From NCBI RefSeq assembly GCF_024691275.1, contig NZ_JAILNU010000117.1, forward strand, positions 1 through 64,000: a stretch of 64,000 nucleotides of DNA, read 5' to 3'. Positions 7,582-16,683 of the stretch are shown one piece after another; position 1 is the first letter of the stretch, and the number at the start of each line of letters is the position of its first letter. The notes beneath the pieces were generated by a model. That model did no database searches, was not told the DNA's origin, and saw only the letters and a program-made list of their open reading frames with translations. The stretch comes from Ruminococcus sp. GTDB lineage: Bacteria > Bacillota > Clostridia > Oscillospirales > Ruminococcaceae. A program made the translations under genes and the position numbers.

Positions 7582-8153
7582 AAAAGATACTTACTGCTAT
7601 TGTATGTGCTTTGATAGCTGTATGCTGCGGTACGAAGATATATTTCGTTAATTCAGAGGGTATAAAACAAGAGGAGAAGAATTATAAGCTCAATGAAGAA
7701 GTAAAATTTGAAAATAACTTCTTTAACAGCAAAGGGGATTCGTCAGACGGATATTCCGTTACAGTTCTCGGATCTGAGATCGTTGACAGAGAGCAATTCA
7801 AAAAGGATCATGATATCAATGAGGATATAGGCATAGAGCTTATAGATTATTTTTGCCTTGTAAAAGTGCGATTTGCCAATGTATCAAATAAAAACGGTTC
7901 AAGATCAGGTATAAGCATAATGCATTTCATTTTACAGAACGAGGATTATATTACGTTCCCGAATAAAATAGTGTATCCGCTTGTGAACAAGAGCGACAAT
8001 CTGAACTTCTCACTTGAAGAGGATTCAAGTGCTGAAATAGTTATCCCGTTTGCCGTATTAAATGATGATATCACAGCCGAGGATTTCAAAGACGGTTCGC
8101 CGCAGCTCGTTATTTCACTGTATCCAACGAAGAAAGCGATCGCAATTAGATAA
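7578..8153 (+). CDS. Membrane-anchored extracellular protein, DUF5028-like
   Basis: This 191-residue protein has an N-terminal hydrophobic segment (residues 3-24) likely to anchor it in the membrane, with the rest outside. The outer part (YKLNEEVKFENNFF, then a GYSVTVLGSEIV strand) resembles DUF5028 proteins, beta-rich Clostridial proteins encoded next to bacteriocin-like and ABC-2 genes. This is remembered similarity, so moderate confidence. The start overlaps the stop of the membrane gene upstream and a terminator follows the stop, so it closes the operon. A role with the upstream secreted protein (immunity or export) is inference. Confidence 0.6.
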   Translation: MKKILTAIVCALIAVCCGTKIYFVNSEGIKQEEKNYKLNEEVKFENNFFNSKGDSSDGYSVTVLGSEIVDREQFKKDHDINEDIGIELIDYFCLVKVRFANVSNKNGSRSGISIMHFILQNEDYITFPNKIVYPLVNKSDNLNFSLEEDSSAEIVIPFAVLNDDITAEDFKDGSPQLVISLYPTKKAIAIR

Positions 8154-8161
8154 TATATCGT

Positions 8162-8194
8162 AAAGGACTTTAAATTCGTTAAAGTCCTTTTTTT
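8162..8194 (+). terminator. Rho-independent terminator
   Basis: The stem AAAGGACTTTAA / TTAAAGTCCTTT with a 5-base loop runs into seven T. It ends the secreted/membrane protein operon. Confidence 0.85.
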
Positions 8195-8224
8195 ATGTTA
8201 TTGTTAACTACAGCAAATCCGTAC

Positions 8225-8253
8225 TTGAAAAAATCTGTATAATATGGTATAAT
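8225..8253 (+). promoter_or_regulatory. Promoter upstream of miaB
   Basis: TTGAAA at 8225-8230 and TATAAT at 8248-8253 have a 17-base spacer, about 40 bases before the miaB start. Confidence 0.65.
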
Positions 8254-8294
8254 AATTCATTACAGGATTTTTATAGAAGGTGAGGTTCTGCGAA

Positions 8295-9668
8295 TTGAAC
8301 GACAATACCGCATTGATAAGCGAGATAAGGAGCCTGCTCGGTGACAGTGAGCATAAAGCTTATGTCAGGAGCTTCGGCTGTCAGCTGAATGTTTCCGACG
8401 GCGAAAAAATAAAGGGTCAGCTGAAAAAAATGGGTTATACCTTTACTGAAAGTGAAGCCGAGGCTGATCTTATCATACTCAACACCTGTGCGGTACGTGA
8501 AAGCGCTGAGGACAGAGTATTCGGCATAGTCGGAAGCATGAAAAAACTCAAAGAGCAGAAACCGTCACTTATTATCGGCATTGCAGGCTGTATGACTGCA
8601 CAGAGCCATGTTGCGGATAAGATAAAGCAGTCCTATACGCAGGTGGATTTCGTACTGGGCACATCTGCGATAAATGCTTTGCCGAAGCTCCTGCTTGAAG
8701 CTCTGAAGGGAGCAAAGTTCTCGGCGGATATCACAGAGTATGATGACTTCTCCGAGGTGGCGGAGCAGGTGCGCGACAGCTCGTTCAAGGCTTCTGTGCC
8801 GATAATGTTCGGCTGCAACAATTTCTGCACATACTGCATCGTGCCCTATGTGCGCGGCAGAGAGCGCAGCCGCCGTCCCGAAGACATCATTGCGGAGGTG
8901 CGCGGACTTGTGGCTGACGGCTACAAGGAGATAATGCTCCTCGGACAGAACGTCAACTCCTACGGCAATGACCTTGACGGCGAAATGAGCTTCCCGAAGC
9001 TTCTCAGGGAACTCAACAGCATTGAAGGCGACTTTATTATACGTTTTATGTCGTCCCACCCGAAAGATGCGTCAAAAGAGCTTATCGACACCATTTTTGA
9101 ATGTGAGAAGGTCGCCAAACATCTTCACCTTCCTGTTCAGAGCGGCAGCAGCGAGGTGCTCCGCCGTATGAACAGACGTTACACCATAGAAAAATACCTT
9201 GAGATAGTTGATTATATCCGCGGCAAAGACCCTGATTTTTCTCTTACAACGGATATAATTGTAGGTTTCCCCAACGAGACCGATGAAGAATTCCGTGAGA
9301 CAATAAATATTGTAAAAAATGTTATGTTTGACAACATTTACTCGTTTATTTATTCAAGACGTTCAGGAACAAAAGCGGCTGAGATGCCTGACAGTACATC
9401 TGACGAAGTTAAGAGCAGACGTATGAGAGAGCTTCTTGATGTTCAGCGCGAAGTGTCGTCAGAGCACTATAAGCGTTTCATCGGCAGGACTATGAGAGTT
9501 CTTGTAGACGATACCGCTAAGAAGCGCGACGGCTGGCTTACAGGAAAGAGCAGCGAGTTCATTATTGTTGAATTCGAGGGCGATAAGTCGCTGATAGGAC
9601 GTTTTGTGAATATCAAGGTGACAGACGCGATGAACTGGGCTGTTGTCGGCGAGCTCATCAGCGGCTGA
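8295..9668 (+). CDS. miaB: tRNA-2-methylthio-N6-dimethylallyladenosine synthase MiaB
   Basis: This radical SAM methylthiotransferase adds the methylthio group to i6A37 of tRNAs, acting after MiaA (also in this window). The N-terminal UPF0004 domain has its three cluster cysteines (SFGCQLN, NTCAVRE, AGCMTAQ). The radical SAM cysteines are in CNNFCTYC with the usual VRGRERSR, and a TRAM domain follows. I chose TTG 8295 because GGTGAGG sits nine bases before it. The in-frame GTG at 8280 would place AGAAGG directly against the start. The predicted length of 457 residues is normal. It heads a plus-strand run extending towards mutS and hfq. Confidence 0.93.
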   Translation: MNDNTALISEIRSLLGDSEHKAYVRSFGCQLNVSDGEKIKGQLKKMGYTFTESEAEADLIILNTCAVRESAEDRVFGIVGSMKKLKEQKPSLIIGIAGCMTAQSHVADKIKQSYTQVDFVLGTSAINALPKLLLEALKGAKFSADITEYDDFSEVAEQVRDSSFKASVPIMFGCNNFCTYCIVPYVRGRERSRRPEDIIAEVRGLVADGYKEIMLLGQNVNSYGNDLDGEMSFPKLLRELNSIEGDFIIRFMSSHPKDASKELIDTIFECEKVAKHLHLPVQSGSSEVLRRMNRRYTIEKYLEIVDYIRGKDPDFSLTTDIIVGFPNETDEEFRETINIVKNVMFDNIYSFIYSRRSGTKAAEMPDSTSDEVKSRRMRELLDVQREVSSEHYKRFIGRTMRVLVDDTAKKRDGWLTGKSSEFIIVEFEGDKSLIGRFVNIKVTDAMNWAVVGELISG

Positions 9669-9682
9669 GAATGGAGGAAAAA

Positions 9683-10498
9683 ATGAAAAGAACAATAACT
9701 GCTTTATCAATTCTGTCTGCATCTTTGATCCTTGCAGGCTGCGGAAAAACTTCCACAAGCGAGAATATCGCTCCTAAGACGGAAAGTGTAAAGACAACGA
9801 CTTCTGTCACAGCGGCAGAAGGTGAGGTGACAACTATTGCTGCGGCTGAAAATACTGCGGAAGCGACTACAACGGCTGCGTCAGCAAATGAACAGCAGGT
9901 TCAGACAACTGCAAACGATCAGAACGGCGGTGAGCAGTCATCGGCAGGCGGCGGTACCTCCTCCGAACAGGGCGGAACTTTCGCAGGCAGGCTGAATCAG
10001 GGCTATCAGGAAAATTATCAGAATATGATAACAAAAATGGTAGACGAGGCTGTTGCAGGAGGCAGGACTCTTTTCATGGATTATGCTCTCATGGACGTAA
10101 CAGGTGACTCCGTTCCCGAGCTTATCATAAACAGTGGTGCATATACTCTGTCTTTGTCAATAACGGTATACGATCAGAATCTGAATATCATTGGCGATCA
10201 GATGCGCGGTGACAATACAGGAATTTATAAAACAAGCAGCGGCGGTCTTGCGCTTGCAACTATATACCAGGGCAACTGCTATATATTGGATTATTCGTAC
10301 GATCCCACAATTGGTTCGCTGGTCGTTTCCGATTCAAAGAATATGCAGTACGGCTCTGCCGATGAGATCGTCGGTATAATACAGAACGAGGGACTTACCT
10401 CAGCCGATGTTGTCAGCATATCTGTTGACGGCGGTGCAGTAAAAAGTTATTACAACAGCCAGTCTTTTGACTATGCTTACCTCGGTATCATTGTATGA
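9683..10498 (+). CDS. Lipoprotein with Thr/Ala/Glu-rich linker (tandem paralogue 1 of 3)
   Basis: This 271-residue protein starts at ATG 9683 (GGAGGAAAAA before it; the ATG at 9671 is part of that site). The lipid cysteine is at residue 20 (LAGC). A low-complexity Thr/Ala/Ser/Gln stretch of about 90 residues follows, then a globular domain with the strand-loop motif MDVTGDSVPELII. That motif occurs at the same place in the next two lipoproteins (DVTKDGVPEF, DLDADGIPEL) and looks like an Asp-rich calcium loop of an integrin/FG-GAP-like blade. It is surface-anchored and of unknown function, 14 bases after miaB. Confidence 0.75.
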   Translation: MKRTITALSILSASLILAGCGKTSTSENIAPKTESVKTTTSVTAAEGEVTTIAAAENTAEATTTAASANEQQVQTTANDQNGGEQSSAGGGTSSEQGGTFAGRLNQGYQENYQNMITKMVDEAVAGGRTLFMDYALMDVTGDSVPELIINSGAYTLSLSITVYDQNLNIIGDQMRGDNTGIYKTSSGGLALATIYQGNCYILDYSYDPTIGSLVVSDSKNMQYGSADEIVGIIQNEGLTSADVVSISVDGGAVKSYYNSQSFDYAYLGIIV

Positions 10499-10576
10499 TG
10501 TTGGATAAGCGTATCTGACAGCTGCCTATTTCAGTTGATATGATTTCCCGCAGAACAATATATGAAGGAGCGTATT

Positions 10577-11371
10577 ATGAAAAAAATTGCAGTATTTCCC
10601 CTTATTGCAGCTGTTGCACTTGCGGGCTGCGGAAAGAAAAAACAGAAGGATCCTTCCGGCGATAATAACACTACAACAACTACTGCTGTAACATCGGAAA
10701 CTGTGGCAGCTACAGAAACGGAAGCAGTATCAACGACTGCTGCTTCGTCTGCATCGGCTGAAACTACAGGATCAACCGAAACGTCTCCTGTTACATCTCC
10801 TCCGATCACTACGGCAGCACAACCCGATGAAGCACTGCTCCAATCTTTCTATCAGGATCTGAAGCCTATGCTCAGCCTGTATTTCGAGGATCTGCTCAAA
10901 AAGCAGAAAGACAGCGGCTATATGGAATACGCTTTCTATGATGTCACCAAAGACGGTGTGCCCGAATTCATTATCAAGAGCGGCATGAGCGAAGCAGATT
11001 TTGAAATAAAGGTATTCGCCGAGGATGGCTTTGACGGCTGTTATCAGATAGGCGAGACCTACGGCAGTCATACGAACTGTTACTATGATACAGCTGCCAA
11101 CGATCTCGTTTTTGTTTCTGCGATGATGGGAAAAATGGTGATCAGATATACGGGCATGGAAGACTATAAGCTGAAAGAGGTCAATATCGTTGAAAAAGAC
11201 CTCTCCTCAGACGGTGATTTCGACAGTGTGATCGCTGATGGAGGACTGAAGGCTCTGACTTATGTGTCGGTGTACAAGGCAGATGCAAACAGCGAGGGTT
11301 ACTCCATTATCCACCATGCTGACGGTACCGAAGAGAGAAAGGAAGGACTCTATTTTGTGTTCACAGAATAA
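10577..11371 (+). CDS. Lipoprotein with Thr-rich linker (tandem paralogue 2 of 3)
   Basis: This 264-residue protein starts at ATG 10577 with AAGGAG six bases upstream. The lipid cysteine is at residue 18 (LAGC). A KKKQKD patch and a Thr/Ser-rich linker precede a domain carrying YDVTKDGVPEFIIKSG, homologous to its two neighbours. C-terminal features shared with paralogue 3 include a YTGMEDYKL/YVWDSGSMKL-type strand and a final HADGTEERKEGL / HPDGTAEDREGV motif. These two are therefore closer to each other than to paralogue 1. Presumed cell-surface protein; no function known. Confidence 0.75.
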   Translation: MKKIAVFPLIAAVALAGCGKKKQKDPSGDNNTTTTTAVTSETVAATETEAVSTTAASSASAETTGSTETSPVTSPPITTAAQPDEALLQSFYQDLKPMLSLYFEDLLKKQKDSGYMEYAFYDVTKDGVPEFIIKSGMSEADFEIKVFAEDGFDGCYQIGETYGSHTNCYYDTAANDLVFVSAMMGKMVIRYTGMEDYKLKEVNIVEKDLSSDGDFDSVIADGGLKALTYVSVYKADANSEGYSIIHHADGTEERKEGLYFVFTE

Positions 11372-11392
11372 ATATTTAAGGAGAAGGACAAA

Positions 11393-12178
11393 ATGAAAAA
11401 GATAATAGCGTTGTCATGCCTTGCAGCAGTTATGCTCGCAGGCTGCGGCAAAACAGAACCCGCTGATAACAGCGGCAATGATGCAGGGACTACCACGAAA
11501 GCAACCGAAACTGTAACTGCTGCCGAAGAAACAACAGCGGCAGAAACAACTGCGGAGCCTGAAGCACAGACAAGCTCTGCTCCTGTTACCCTGCCTCCTG
11601 CAACAACTACTATGGGAGGAATGGTTTCCGCAGGCGGAATAATGGATATGTATCCTGCTATCTATCAGGGCGTAGTGCAGGCGAAGTTCGATGAGGTCGC
11701 AAAGCAGCATGAGGGACTTGTAAGCATAAACTATGCTTTCCGTGATCTTGATGCTGACGGTATCCCCGAGCTTCTTCTGAAATACGGTACCTGTGAGGCT
11801 GATTATTCAATAGATATCATCACCCTCGACAAGGAAGGCGAACCAAAGGTGATAAATAATATCGGCGGCGGTCATACTTCATTCGCATATGATGAAAATA
11901 CAGGCGACCTCGTTCTCGTATGGGGTCATATGGGTGCTGCAAGCATCGACTATTATGTATGGGACAGCGGCAGCATGAAGCTGAGAGATCACTATGATTT
12001 TGAGATAAATGAACAGAATCCTTCCTACGAAAAGGTGCTCGATGAAAAGGGAATAAGGTTCATTGACTTCGGTTCTGCTTTTCAGACGGATTACAGCAGC
12101 GGAGTTAGTTCCTATCTCTGCCACCCGGACGGTACCGCTGAAGACAGGGAAGGCGTATTCATTTACGACCTGTTATAA
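11393..12178 (+). CDS. Lipoprotein with Thr-rich linker (tandem paralogue 3 of 3)
   Basis: This 261-residue protein has AAGGAGAAGG before its start and the lipid cysteine at residue 18 (LAGC). A Thr/Ala/Glu linker of about 50 residues leads to a domain with RDLDADGIPELLLKYG, the Asp-rich loop shared by the three neighbours, and a closing HPDGTAEDREGV motif. The gene follows its paralogue by 21 bases and precedes ylbF by 33 bases, so it is probably cotranscribed with both. Surface location is clear; function unknown. Confidence 0.75.
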   Translation: MKKIIALSCLAAVMLAGCGKTEPADNSGNDAGTTTKATETVTAAEETTAAETTAEPEAQTSSAPVTLPPATTTMGGMVSAGGIMDMYPAIYQGVVQAKFDEVAKQHEGLVSINYAFRDLDADGIPELLLKYGTCEADYSIDIITLDKEGEPKVINNIGGGHTSFAYDENTGDLVLVWGHMGAASIDYYVWDSGSMKLRDHYDFEINEQNPSYEKVLDEKGIRFIDFGSAFQTDYSSGVSSYLCHPDGTAEDREGVFIYDLL

Positions 12179-12211
12179 TAAAGTATATAAGTGTAAAGGA
12201 GTATTTTAACT

Positions 12212-12619
12212 ATGGATATTATGAAAATGACAAGAGAGCTCGGAAAGGCTATCCAGCAGGACGACAGATATACTGCATATATGCTGGCTAAGCAGGCTAA
12301 CGACGAGGATAAGGAGCTTCAGGAGGAGATCAATCGCTTTGAAGACCTTCGTATGAATTTAGGCAGCGCAATGAGTGTGGAAGAGCCTGATTCAGACAAG
12401 ATCAAGGCACTGGATACCGAGCTGAAATCAGTTTACCAGAATATCATGAAGAACCCGAAGATGATAGTTTTCTCAGGCGCTCAGCAGGCTCTTGAAAAGC
12501 TCGTCTCAAATATACAGCAGATGATAAGTATGTGCGCTAACGGCGAAGACCCTGAGACCTGCCAGATACCTGAGTCAGGCTGTACGGGAAGCTGTGCATC
12601 ATGCGGTGGCTGTCACTGA
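12212..12619 (+). CDS. YlbF/YmcA family protein with cysteine-rich tail
   Basis: This 135-residue helical protein fits the YlbF/YmcA (RicF/RicA) family: MDIMKMTRELGKAIQQDDRY at the N terminus, then a long helix ending in IMKNPKMIVFSGAQQALEKL. In Bacillus the family forms a complex with YaaT that carries iron-sulfur clusters and controls RNase Y and competence or biofilm pathways. Here the C terminus ends in a dense cysteine set (CQIPESGCTGSCASCGGCH), which could bind a cluster or metal. AAAGGAG lies before the start. The next start is one base past the stop, so they are coupled. Family call good; role in this organism inferred. Confidence 0.8.
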   Translation: MDIMKMTRELGKAIQQDDRYTAYMLAKQANDEDKELQEEINRFEDLRMNLGSAMSVEEPDSDKIKALDTELKSVYQNIMKNPKMIVFSGAQQALEKLVSNIQQMISMCANGEDPETCQIPESGCTGSCASCGGCH

Positions 12620-12620
12620 T

Positions 12621-13241
12621 ATGAAGTACAATATAGATAATAACGTTAATAACGCGCTTTTTGAAAGAATATCAGCAGTAAATAATATCATCAATTCTTT
12701 TGATGCGGGCGATCCGCCTGACAGCTTTAAACTGGGATACTGTGCAGATACCGTCAAGCAGACAAAGCAGGTATGCTATGCAATGATAGGCGCAGGACTT
12801 CTGGTAACTGTTCGTTCTATGCCGCGTTCCGCAAGTGCGCGGAGCGTCGGGATCGTCTTGGGTATGGCATCATTTATAATGGCGATAATATACCTTGTCT
12901 ATTCGGCAAAAATGAGCAGTGTCGTTTTTGCCGAGATAAACGGCGACAAGCTCACCGTTAAGGGAAGAACTTACGATAGCAGTGATATCTCCGAGATCAG
13001 CGGCGGAGCATTAAATAACCTTAAAGTGATGTCATTCGGCAAAAAAGTGCTGAATATCAATAAGTCCTGTGAAGGCTGCGGCGACCTTGTAAGGTGGGCA
13101 AAGAAGAACAATATCCCTATAAATGACGGTAATACAGGCGATGCACAGAGCATTAAAAAGAGAAATTCAACTCTTGCTGCGGTGATAACTGTTATGTGTA
13201 TCGTGATCGCATTCGTTATCGTATTTCTGAAAAGAATGTGA
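12621..13241 (+). CDS. Membrane protein with PH-like middle domain (paralogue of 13274)
   Basis: This 206-residue protein starts at ATG 12621, directly after the ylbF stop; a start at 12594 inside ylbF is possible but has no better ribosome site. There are two membrane segments near residues 50-90, a soluble domain, and a C-terminal membrane helix (TLAAVITVMCIVIAF). The soluble part has the pattern VKGRTYDSSDISEI ... KSCEGCGDLVRWAKKNNIPI, repeated in the next gene as CDIEQI ... KSHEGCDELIRWARAYEIPV. The strand-helix order is PH-like. Function unknown. Confidence 0.65.
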   Translation: MKYNIDNNVNNALFERISAVNNIINSFDAGDPPDSFKLGYCADTVKQTKQVCYAMIGAGLLVTVRSMPRSASARSVGIVLGMASFIMAIIYLVYSAKMSSVVFAEINGDKLTVKGRTYDSSDISEISGGALNNLKVMSFGKKVLNINKSCEGCGDLVRWAKKNNIPINDGNTGDAQSIKKRNSTLAAVITVMCIVIAFVIVFLKRM

Positions 13242-13273
13242 CCGAGGAAAACGGTTTGTGAGAGGTGAGCGGT

Positions 13274-13903
13274 ATGGGTCTTGAACTTGATAAAGAGCAG
13301 CAGGAAGCGATGCGCCGTCTTAGTATCGAGAGCGATATCAAGGCTGCCGACGTTGACCGTATCATAGAAATGACCTCTCCCGAACCGCCGAAGCGTCAGT
13401 TCAGCATTGATATCCCAAAGCAGAAAAGCGGCTCTGACAGGATATATCTCTATGCTTCGGCAACGGGATTTGCCTGTGACGCGGTGATCTATCTGGTAAG
13501 GAAAAGGGTGTCGGTCGATAACGGCAGCTTGGAGCTCGTTCTGGGCGTGGTATTTCTGATAGCTTGTATAGTCGCGGTCTTTCTCAATATTATCAACGAG
13601 AATACCGCAAGAGTCATCGGCGAGGAACTGAAGATCGGCGGAAAGAATTATTTCACCTGTGATATCGAGCAGATAAAATGCCGTAACAGAGAAGTTAAGG
13701 TCATAAGCGGCGGAAAGCCGATATTGAAGCTGACAAAATCCCACGAGGGCTGCGACGAGCTTATCAGGTGGGCGAGAGCTTACGAGATCCCCGTCGAAAA
13801 CGAATATACCGTCCCGTCAAGGCTGTTCACTGTTCTTGCGGTCGTCGGGCTGACAGCGGTATTTGCGCTGTTTATATTGCTTACCACATTATTATTGAAA
13901 TAA
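13274..13903 (+). CDS. Membrane protein with PH-like middle domain (paralogue of 12621)
   Basis: This 209-residue protein starts at ATG 13274 with GAGAGGTGA just before it; the in-frame GTG at 13265 is part of that site. An acidic cytoplasmic N terminus of about 60 residues is followed by two membrane segments, a soluble domain with HEGCDELIRWARAYEIPV, and a final membrane helix. It is homologous to the preceding gene, so the pair arose by duplication. It lies 15 bases before mutS, probably in the same transcript. No known function. Confidence 0.65.
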   Translation: MGLELDKEQQEAMRRLSIESDIKAADVDRIIEMTSPEPPKRQFSIDIPKQKSGSDRIYLYASATGFACDAVIYLVRKRVSVDNGSLELVLGVVFLIACIVAVFLNIINENTARVIGEELKIGGKNYFTCDIEQIKCRNREVKVISGGKPILKLTKSHEGCDELIRWARAYEIPVENEYTVPSRLFTVLAVVGLTAVFALFILLTTLLLK

Positions 13904-13918
13904 AAAGGAGCTAAACCA

Positions 13919-16540
13919 ATGGAAATCGACAGAAGTAAAATATCTCCCATGATGCAGCAGTACTTCGAGGTCAAGGACAAGTACGAGGACTGTGTCCTCT
14001 TTTTCCGTCTCGGCGACTTCTACGAGATGTTCTTCGATGACGCTGTAGTTGTCTCAAAGGCGCTGGAGCTTACCCTGACGGGCAGGGACTGCGGTCTTGA
14101 GGAACGCGCTCCCATGTGCGGAGTGCCCTATCATGCGGCGGATATGTACATAAAAAGGCTCATAGACATGGGCTTTAAGGTAGCTGTCTGCGAGCAGCTC
14201 ACTGATCCTGCCGAGACCAAAGGTATAGTTGTCCGCGACGTTATCCGCGTGGTAACTCCGGGTACTCTCACCGAGAGCAGTATGCTCGACGACGGCAGCA
14301 ATAACTACATATGCAGCATCTTCTACGACAAGGAGGAAAATACCTGCGGCGTGGCTTCTGCCGATCTTTCCACAGGTGAGGCGGCTCTCAGCTTTTTTGA
14401 GGGCAAGGATCTCGAAGCTAATGTCATCAATGAGCTTTCACGCTGTCAGCCTGCGGAGATAATCTTCCCCGAGAATTTCCTCTCGATGAAAAATGTTGCT
14501 GACTTCGTAAAGGTAAGGCTCTCGTGCGCAGTAACTCTCCGTGATACCATATGCTTTACTCCGTCAGCCCGCCGCGATATGGCAGCGGCAGTATTCGGCG
14601 TGAAGTCGGTGTCGGAGCTGGGCATAAGCGAGGACGGCGCAGACTGTGCGGCGGTCTGCGGTCTTTTTGATTATATCAACGATACGCAGAAGACCTCGGT
14701 TTCGCGTTTCACTTCCATAAAGCTCCTCAGCGGCGACCAGTTCATGGGACTTGACCTCAATGCAAGGCGAAACCTTGAACTCACGGAAACTCTCCGCAGC
14801 AAGGAGAAGAAGGGCTCGCTCCTGTGGGTGCTGGACTCCACAAAGACTTCGATGGGACGCAGACTTCTCAGAAACTGGATAGAACAGCCGCTGAAAAGTC
14901 CCGCAAGGATAATCGAGCGCCTTGACGCTGTTGAAGCGCTTTACCGCAAGAGTGTCGTGCTTGCGGATATCACCGATCTCCTTGACAGAGTGTACGACCT
15001 CGAACGTCTTATGACAAAGGTCATGTACAAGAGCGCTAATCCCCGTGACCTGAAGTCGTTGTCCGCAACTGCCATGCAGCTTCCTCTCATAAAGGCTGAG
15101 CTGACAAAGCTTGCGGACTCAAAGCTTCTGGCAAGATACAACAGCGAGATATCTACTCTCGACGAGCTTGTGAACCTTGTGGAGAATGCCATTATGGACG
15201 AGCCGCCTATATCCGTAAAGGACGGCGGTGTCATCAAGGAGGGCTTCAACAAGGAGCTGGACGAGCTTCGCCATATCATGAACAACGGCAGGAGCATCAT
15301 CGACGAGATAGAGCAGCGCGAAAAAGAAGCTACAGGCATCAAGAACCTGAAAATAGGCTTCAACCGCGTGTTCGGCTACTATCTTGAAGTTACTCGCTCC
15401 TACTACGACCTTATCCCCGAGGGCTGGATACGCAAGCAGACTCTCGCAAATGCCGAGCGTTTCATCACCGAGGAACTGAAAAATGCCGAGAACGCCATAC
15501 TCGGTGCCAAGGACAAGGCACTCTCCCTCGAAGCCGATATTTTCGCAGAGGTGCGCGACTTCCTCGCTACAAAGCTCGAAGCTGTGCAGAAAACAGCTTC
15601 CGCAGTCGCTTCTGTTGATGTGCTCTGCTCCTTTGCGGACGTAGCTCTCAAAAATCAGTACGTAAAGCCCGATATCGTCCTCGACGGAGCTATCGACATC
15701 AAGGCCGGCAGACACCCTGTTGTGGAACTCATGCTCACAGATGAGGTGTTCGTGCCGAATGATCTCTATATCGACAACAAGTCTGACAGAATGTCCATAA
15801 TCACCGGACCGAATATGTCAGGTAAATCAACATATATGCGTCAGAACGCTCTTATCGTGCTCATGGCGCAGATAGGAAGCTTTGTCCCTGCGGATTCCGC
15901 GAAGATATCCGTCGTGGACAAGATATTCACCCGTGTGGGAGCTTCCGACGACCTCACCGCAGGACAGTCTACGTTCATGGTGGAAATGAGCGAGGTGTCG
16001 GACATACTGAAAAATGCTACTCCTAACAGCCTTGTTATACTCGACGAGGTGGGACGAGGTACTTCCACATTTGACGGCGTGAGCATCGCCCGTGCAGTCG
16101 CAGAGCATATCTGCACATCGAAAAAGCTGGGCTGCAAGACCCTTTTCGCTACTCATTACCACGAGCTTATCGGACTTGAAAACGAGCTTGCAGGTGTCAA
16201 GAATTACAGTATCGCCGTAAACAAGCACGGCGGCACTATACGCTTCCTGCGCAAGATCGTCCGCGGCGGAGTTGATGAGAGCTACGGAGTTGACGTTGCG
16301 AAGCTGGCAGGACTTCCTGCAAAGGTAGTCACTCGTGCAAGAGAGCTCCTTGCGGAAATGGAGCAGGCTCATGCGTCGGAGCGCCCTGCTGTGACAAACG
16401 ATGATCTCGGACAGATAAGCTTCGGCAGTCTCGGTCGTGAAGCAGCTCTGGAAATGCTTGAAAAGACCAATATCGACGAGCTCAGCGACAGCGAGTGCCG
16501 CGAGCTTCTGAGCGATATGCTGGCTGCATTGCAGCAGTAG
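13919..16540 (+). CDS. mutS: DNA mismatch repair protein MutS
   Basis: This 873-residue MutS is full length for the MutS1 family. The N-terminal mismatch-binding domain has GDFYEMFFDDA, containing the Phe-x-Glu that stacks on the mismatch. The core and clamp domains follow. The ATPase has Walker A TGPNMSGKSTYMRQ, Walker B VILDEVGRGTSTFDG and the FATHYHEL motif. AAAGGAG precedes the ATG. It recognises mismatches and recruits MutL, encoded 0.8 kb downstream. One unknown gene lies between the two. Confidence 0.97.
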   Translation: MEIDRSKISPMMQQYFEVKDKYEDCVLFFRLGDFYEMFFDDAVVVSKALELTLTGRDCGLEERAPMCGVPYHAADMYIKRLIDMGFKVAVCEQLTDPAETKGIVVRDVIRVVTPGTLTESSMLDDGSNNYICSIFYDKEENTCGVASADLSTGEAALSFFEGKDLEANVINELSRCQPAEIIFPENFLSMKNVADFVKVRLSCAVTLRDTICFTPSARRDMAAAVFGVKSVSELGISEDGADCAAVCGLFDYINDTQKTSVSRFTSIKLLSGDQFMGLDLNARRNLELTETLRSKEKKGSLLWVLDSTKTSMGRRLLRNWIEQPLKSPARIIERLDAVEALYRKSVVLADITDLLDRVYDLERLMTKVMYKSANPRDLKSLSATAMQLPLIKAELTKLADSKLLARYNSEISTLDELVNLVENAIMDEPPISVKDGGVIKEGFNKELDELRHIMNNGRSIIDEIEQREKEATGIKNLKIGFNRVFGYYLEVTRSYYDLIPEGWIRKQTLANAERFITEELKNAENAILGAKDKALSLEADIFAEVRDFLATKLEAVQKTASAVASVDVLCSFADVALKNQYVKPDIVLDGAIDIKAGRHPVVELMLTDEVFVPNDLYIDNKSDRMSIITGPNMSGKSTYMRQNALIVLMAQIGSFVPADSAKISVVDKIFTRVGASDDLTAGQSTFMVEMSEVSDILKNATPNSLVILDEVGRGTSTFDGVSIARAVAEHICTSKKLGCKTLFATHYHELIGLENELAGVKNYSIAVNKHGGTIRFLRKIVRGGVDESYGVDVAKLAGLPAKVVTRARELLAEMEQAHASERPAVTNDDLGQISFGSLGREAALEMLEKTNIDELSDSECRELLSDMLAALQQ

Positions 16541-16683
16541 GGAACGCTGCCTTTGGCAGTCCGCATAATATAAGCAAAATAACGTGAAAACACCAAAGGT
16601 GGGCGAATCGTGCGTTTGCTAAGGTGTAAAAACATTCAGATGTTGAACTCTGAATATCCAATTTTAAAACGGAGGTAAATAAA

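Noticed and set aside
10531-10809. Minus-strand frame rich in Val/Asp opposite the lipoprotein linker
   Set aside because: It is a shadow of the Thr/Glu-rich low-complexity linker on the plus strand.
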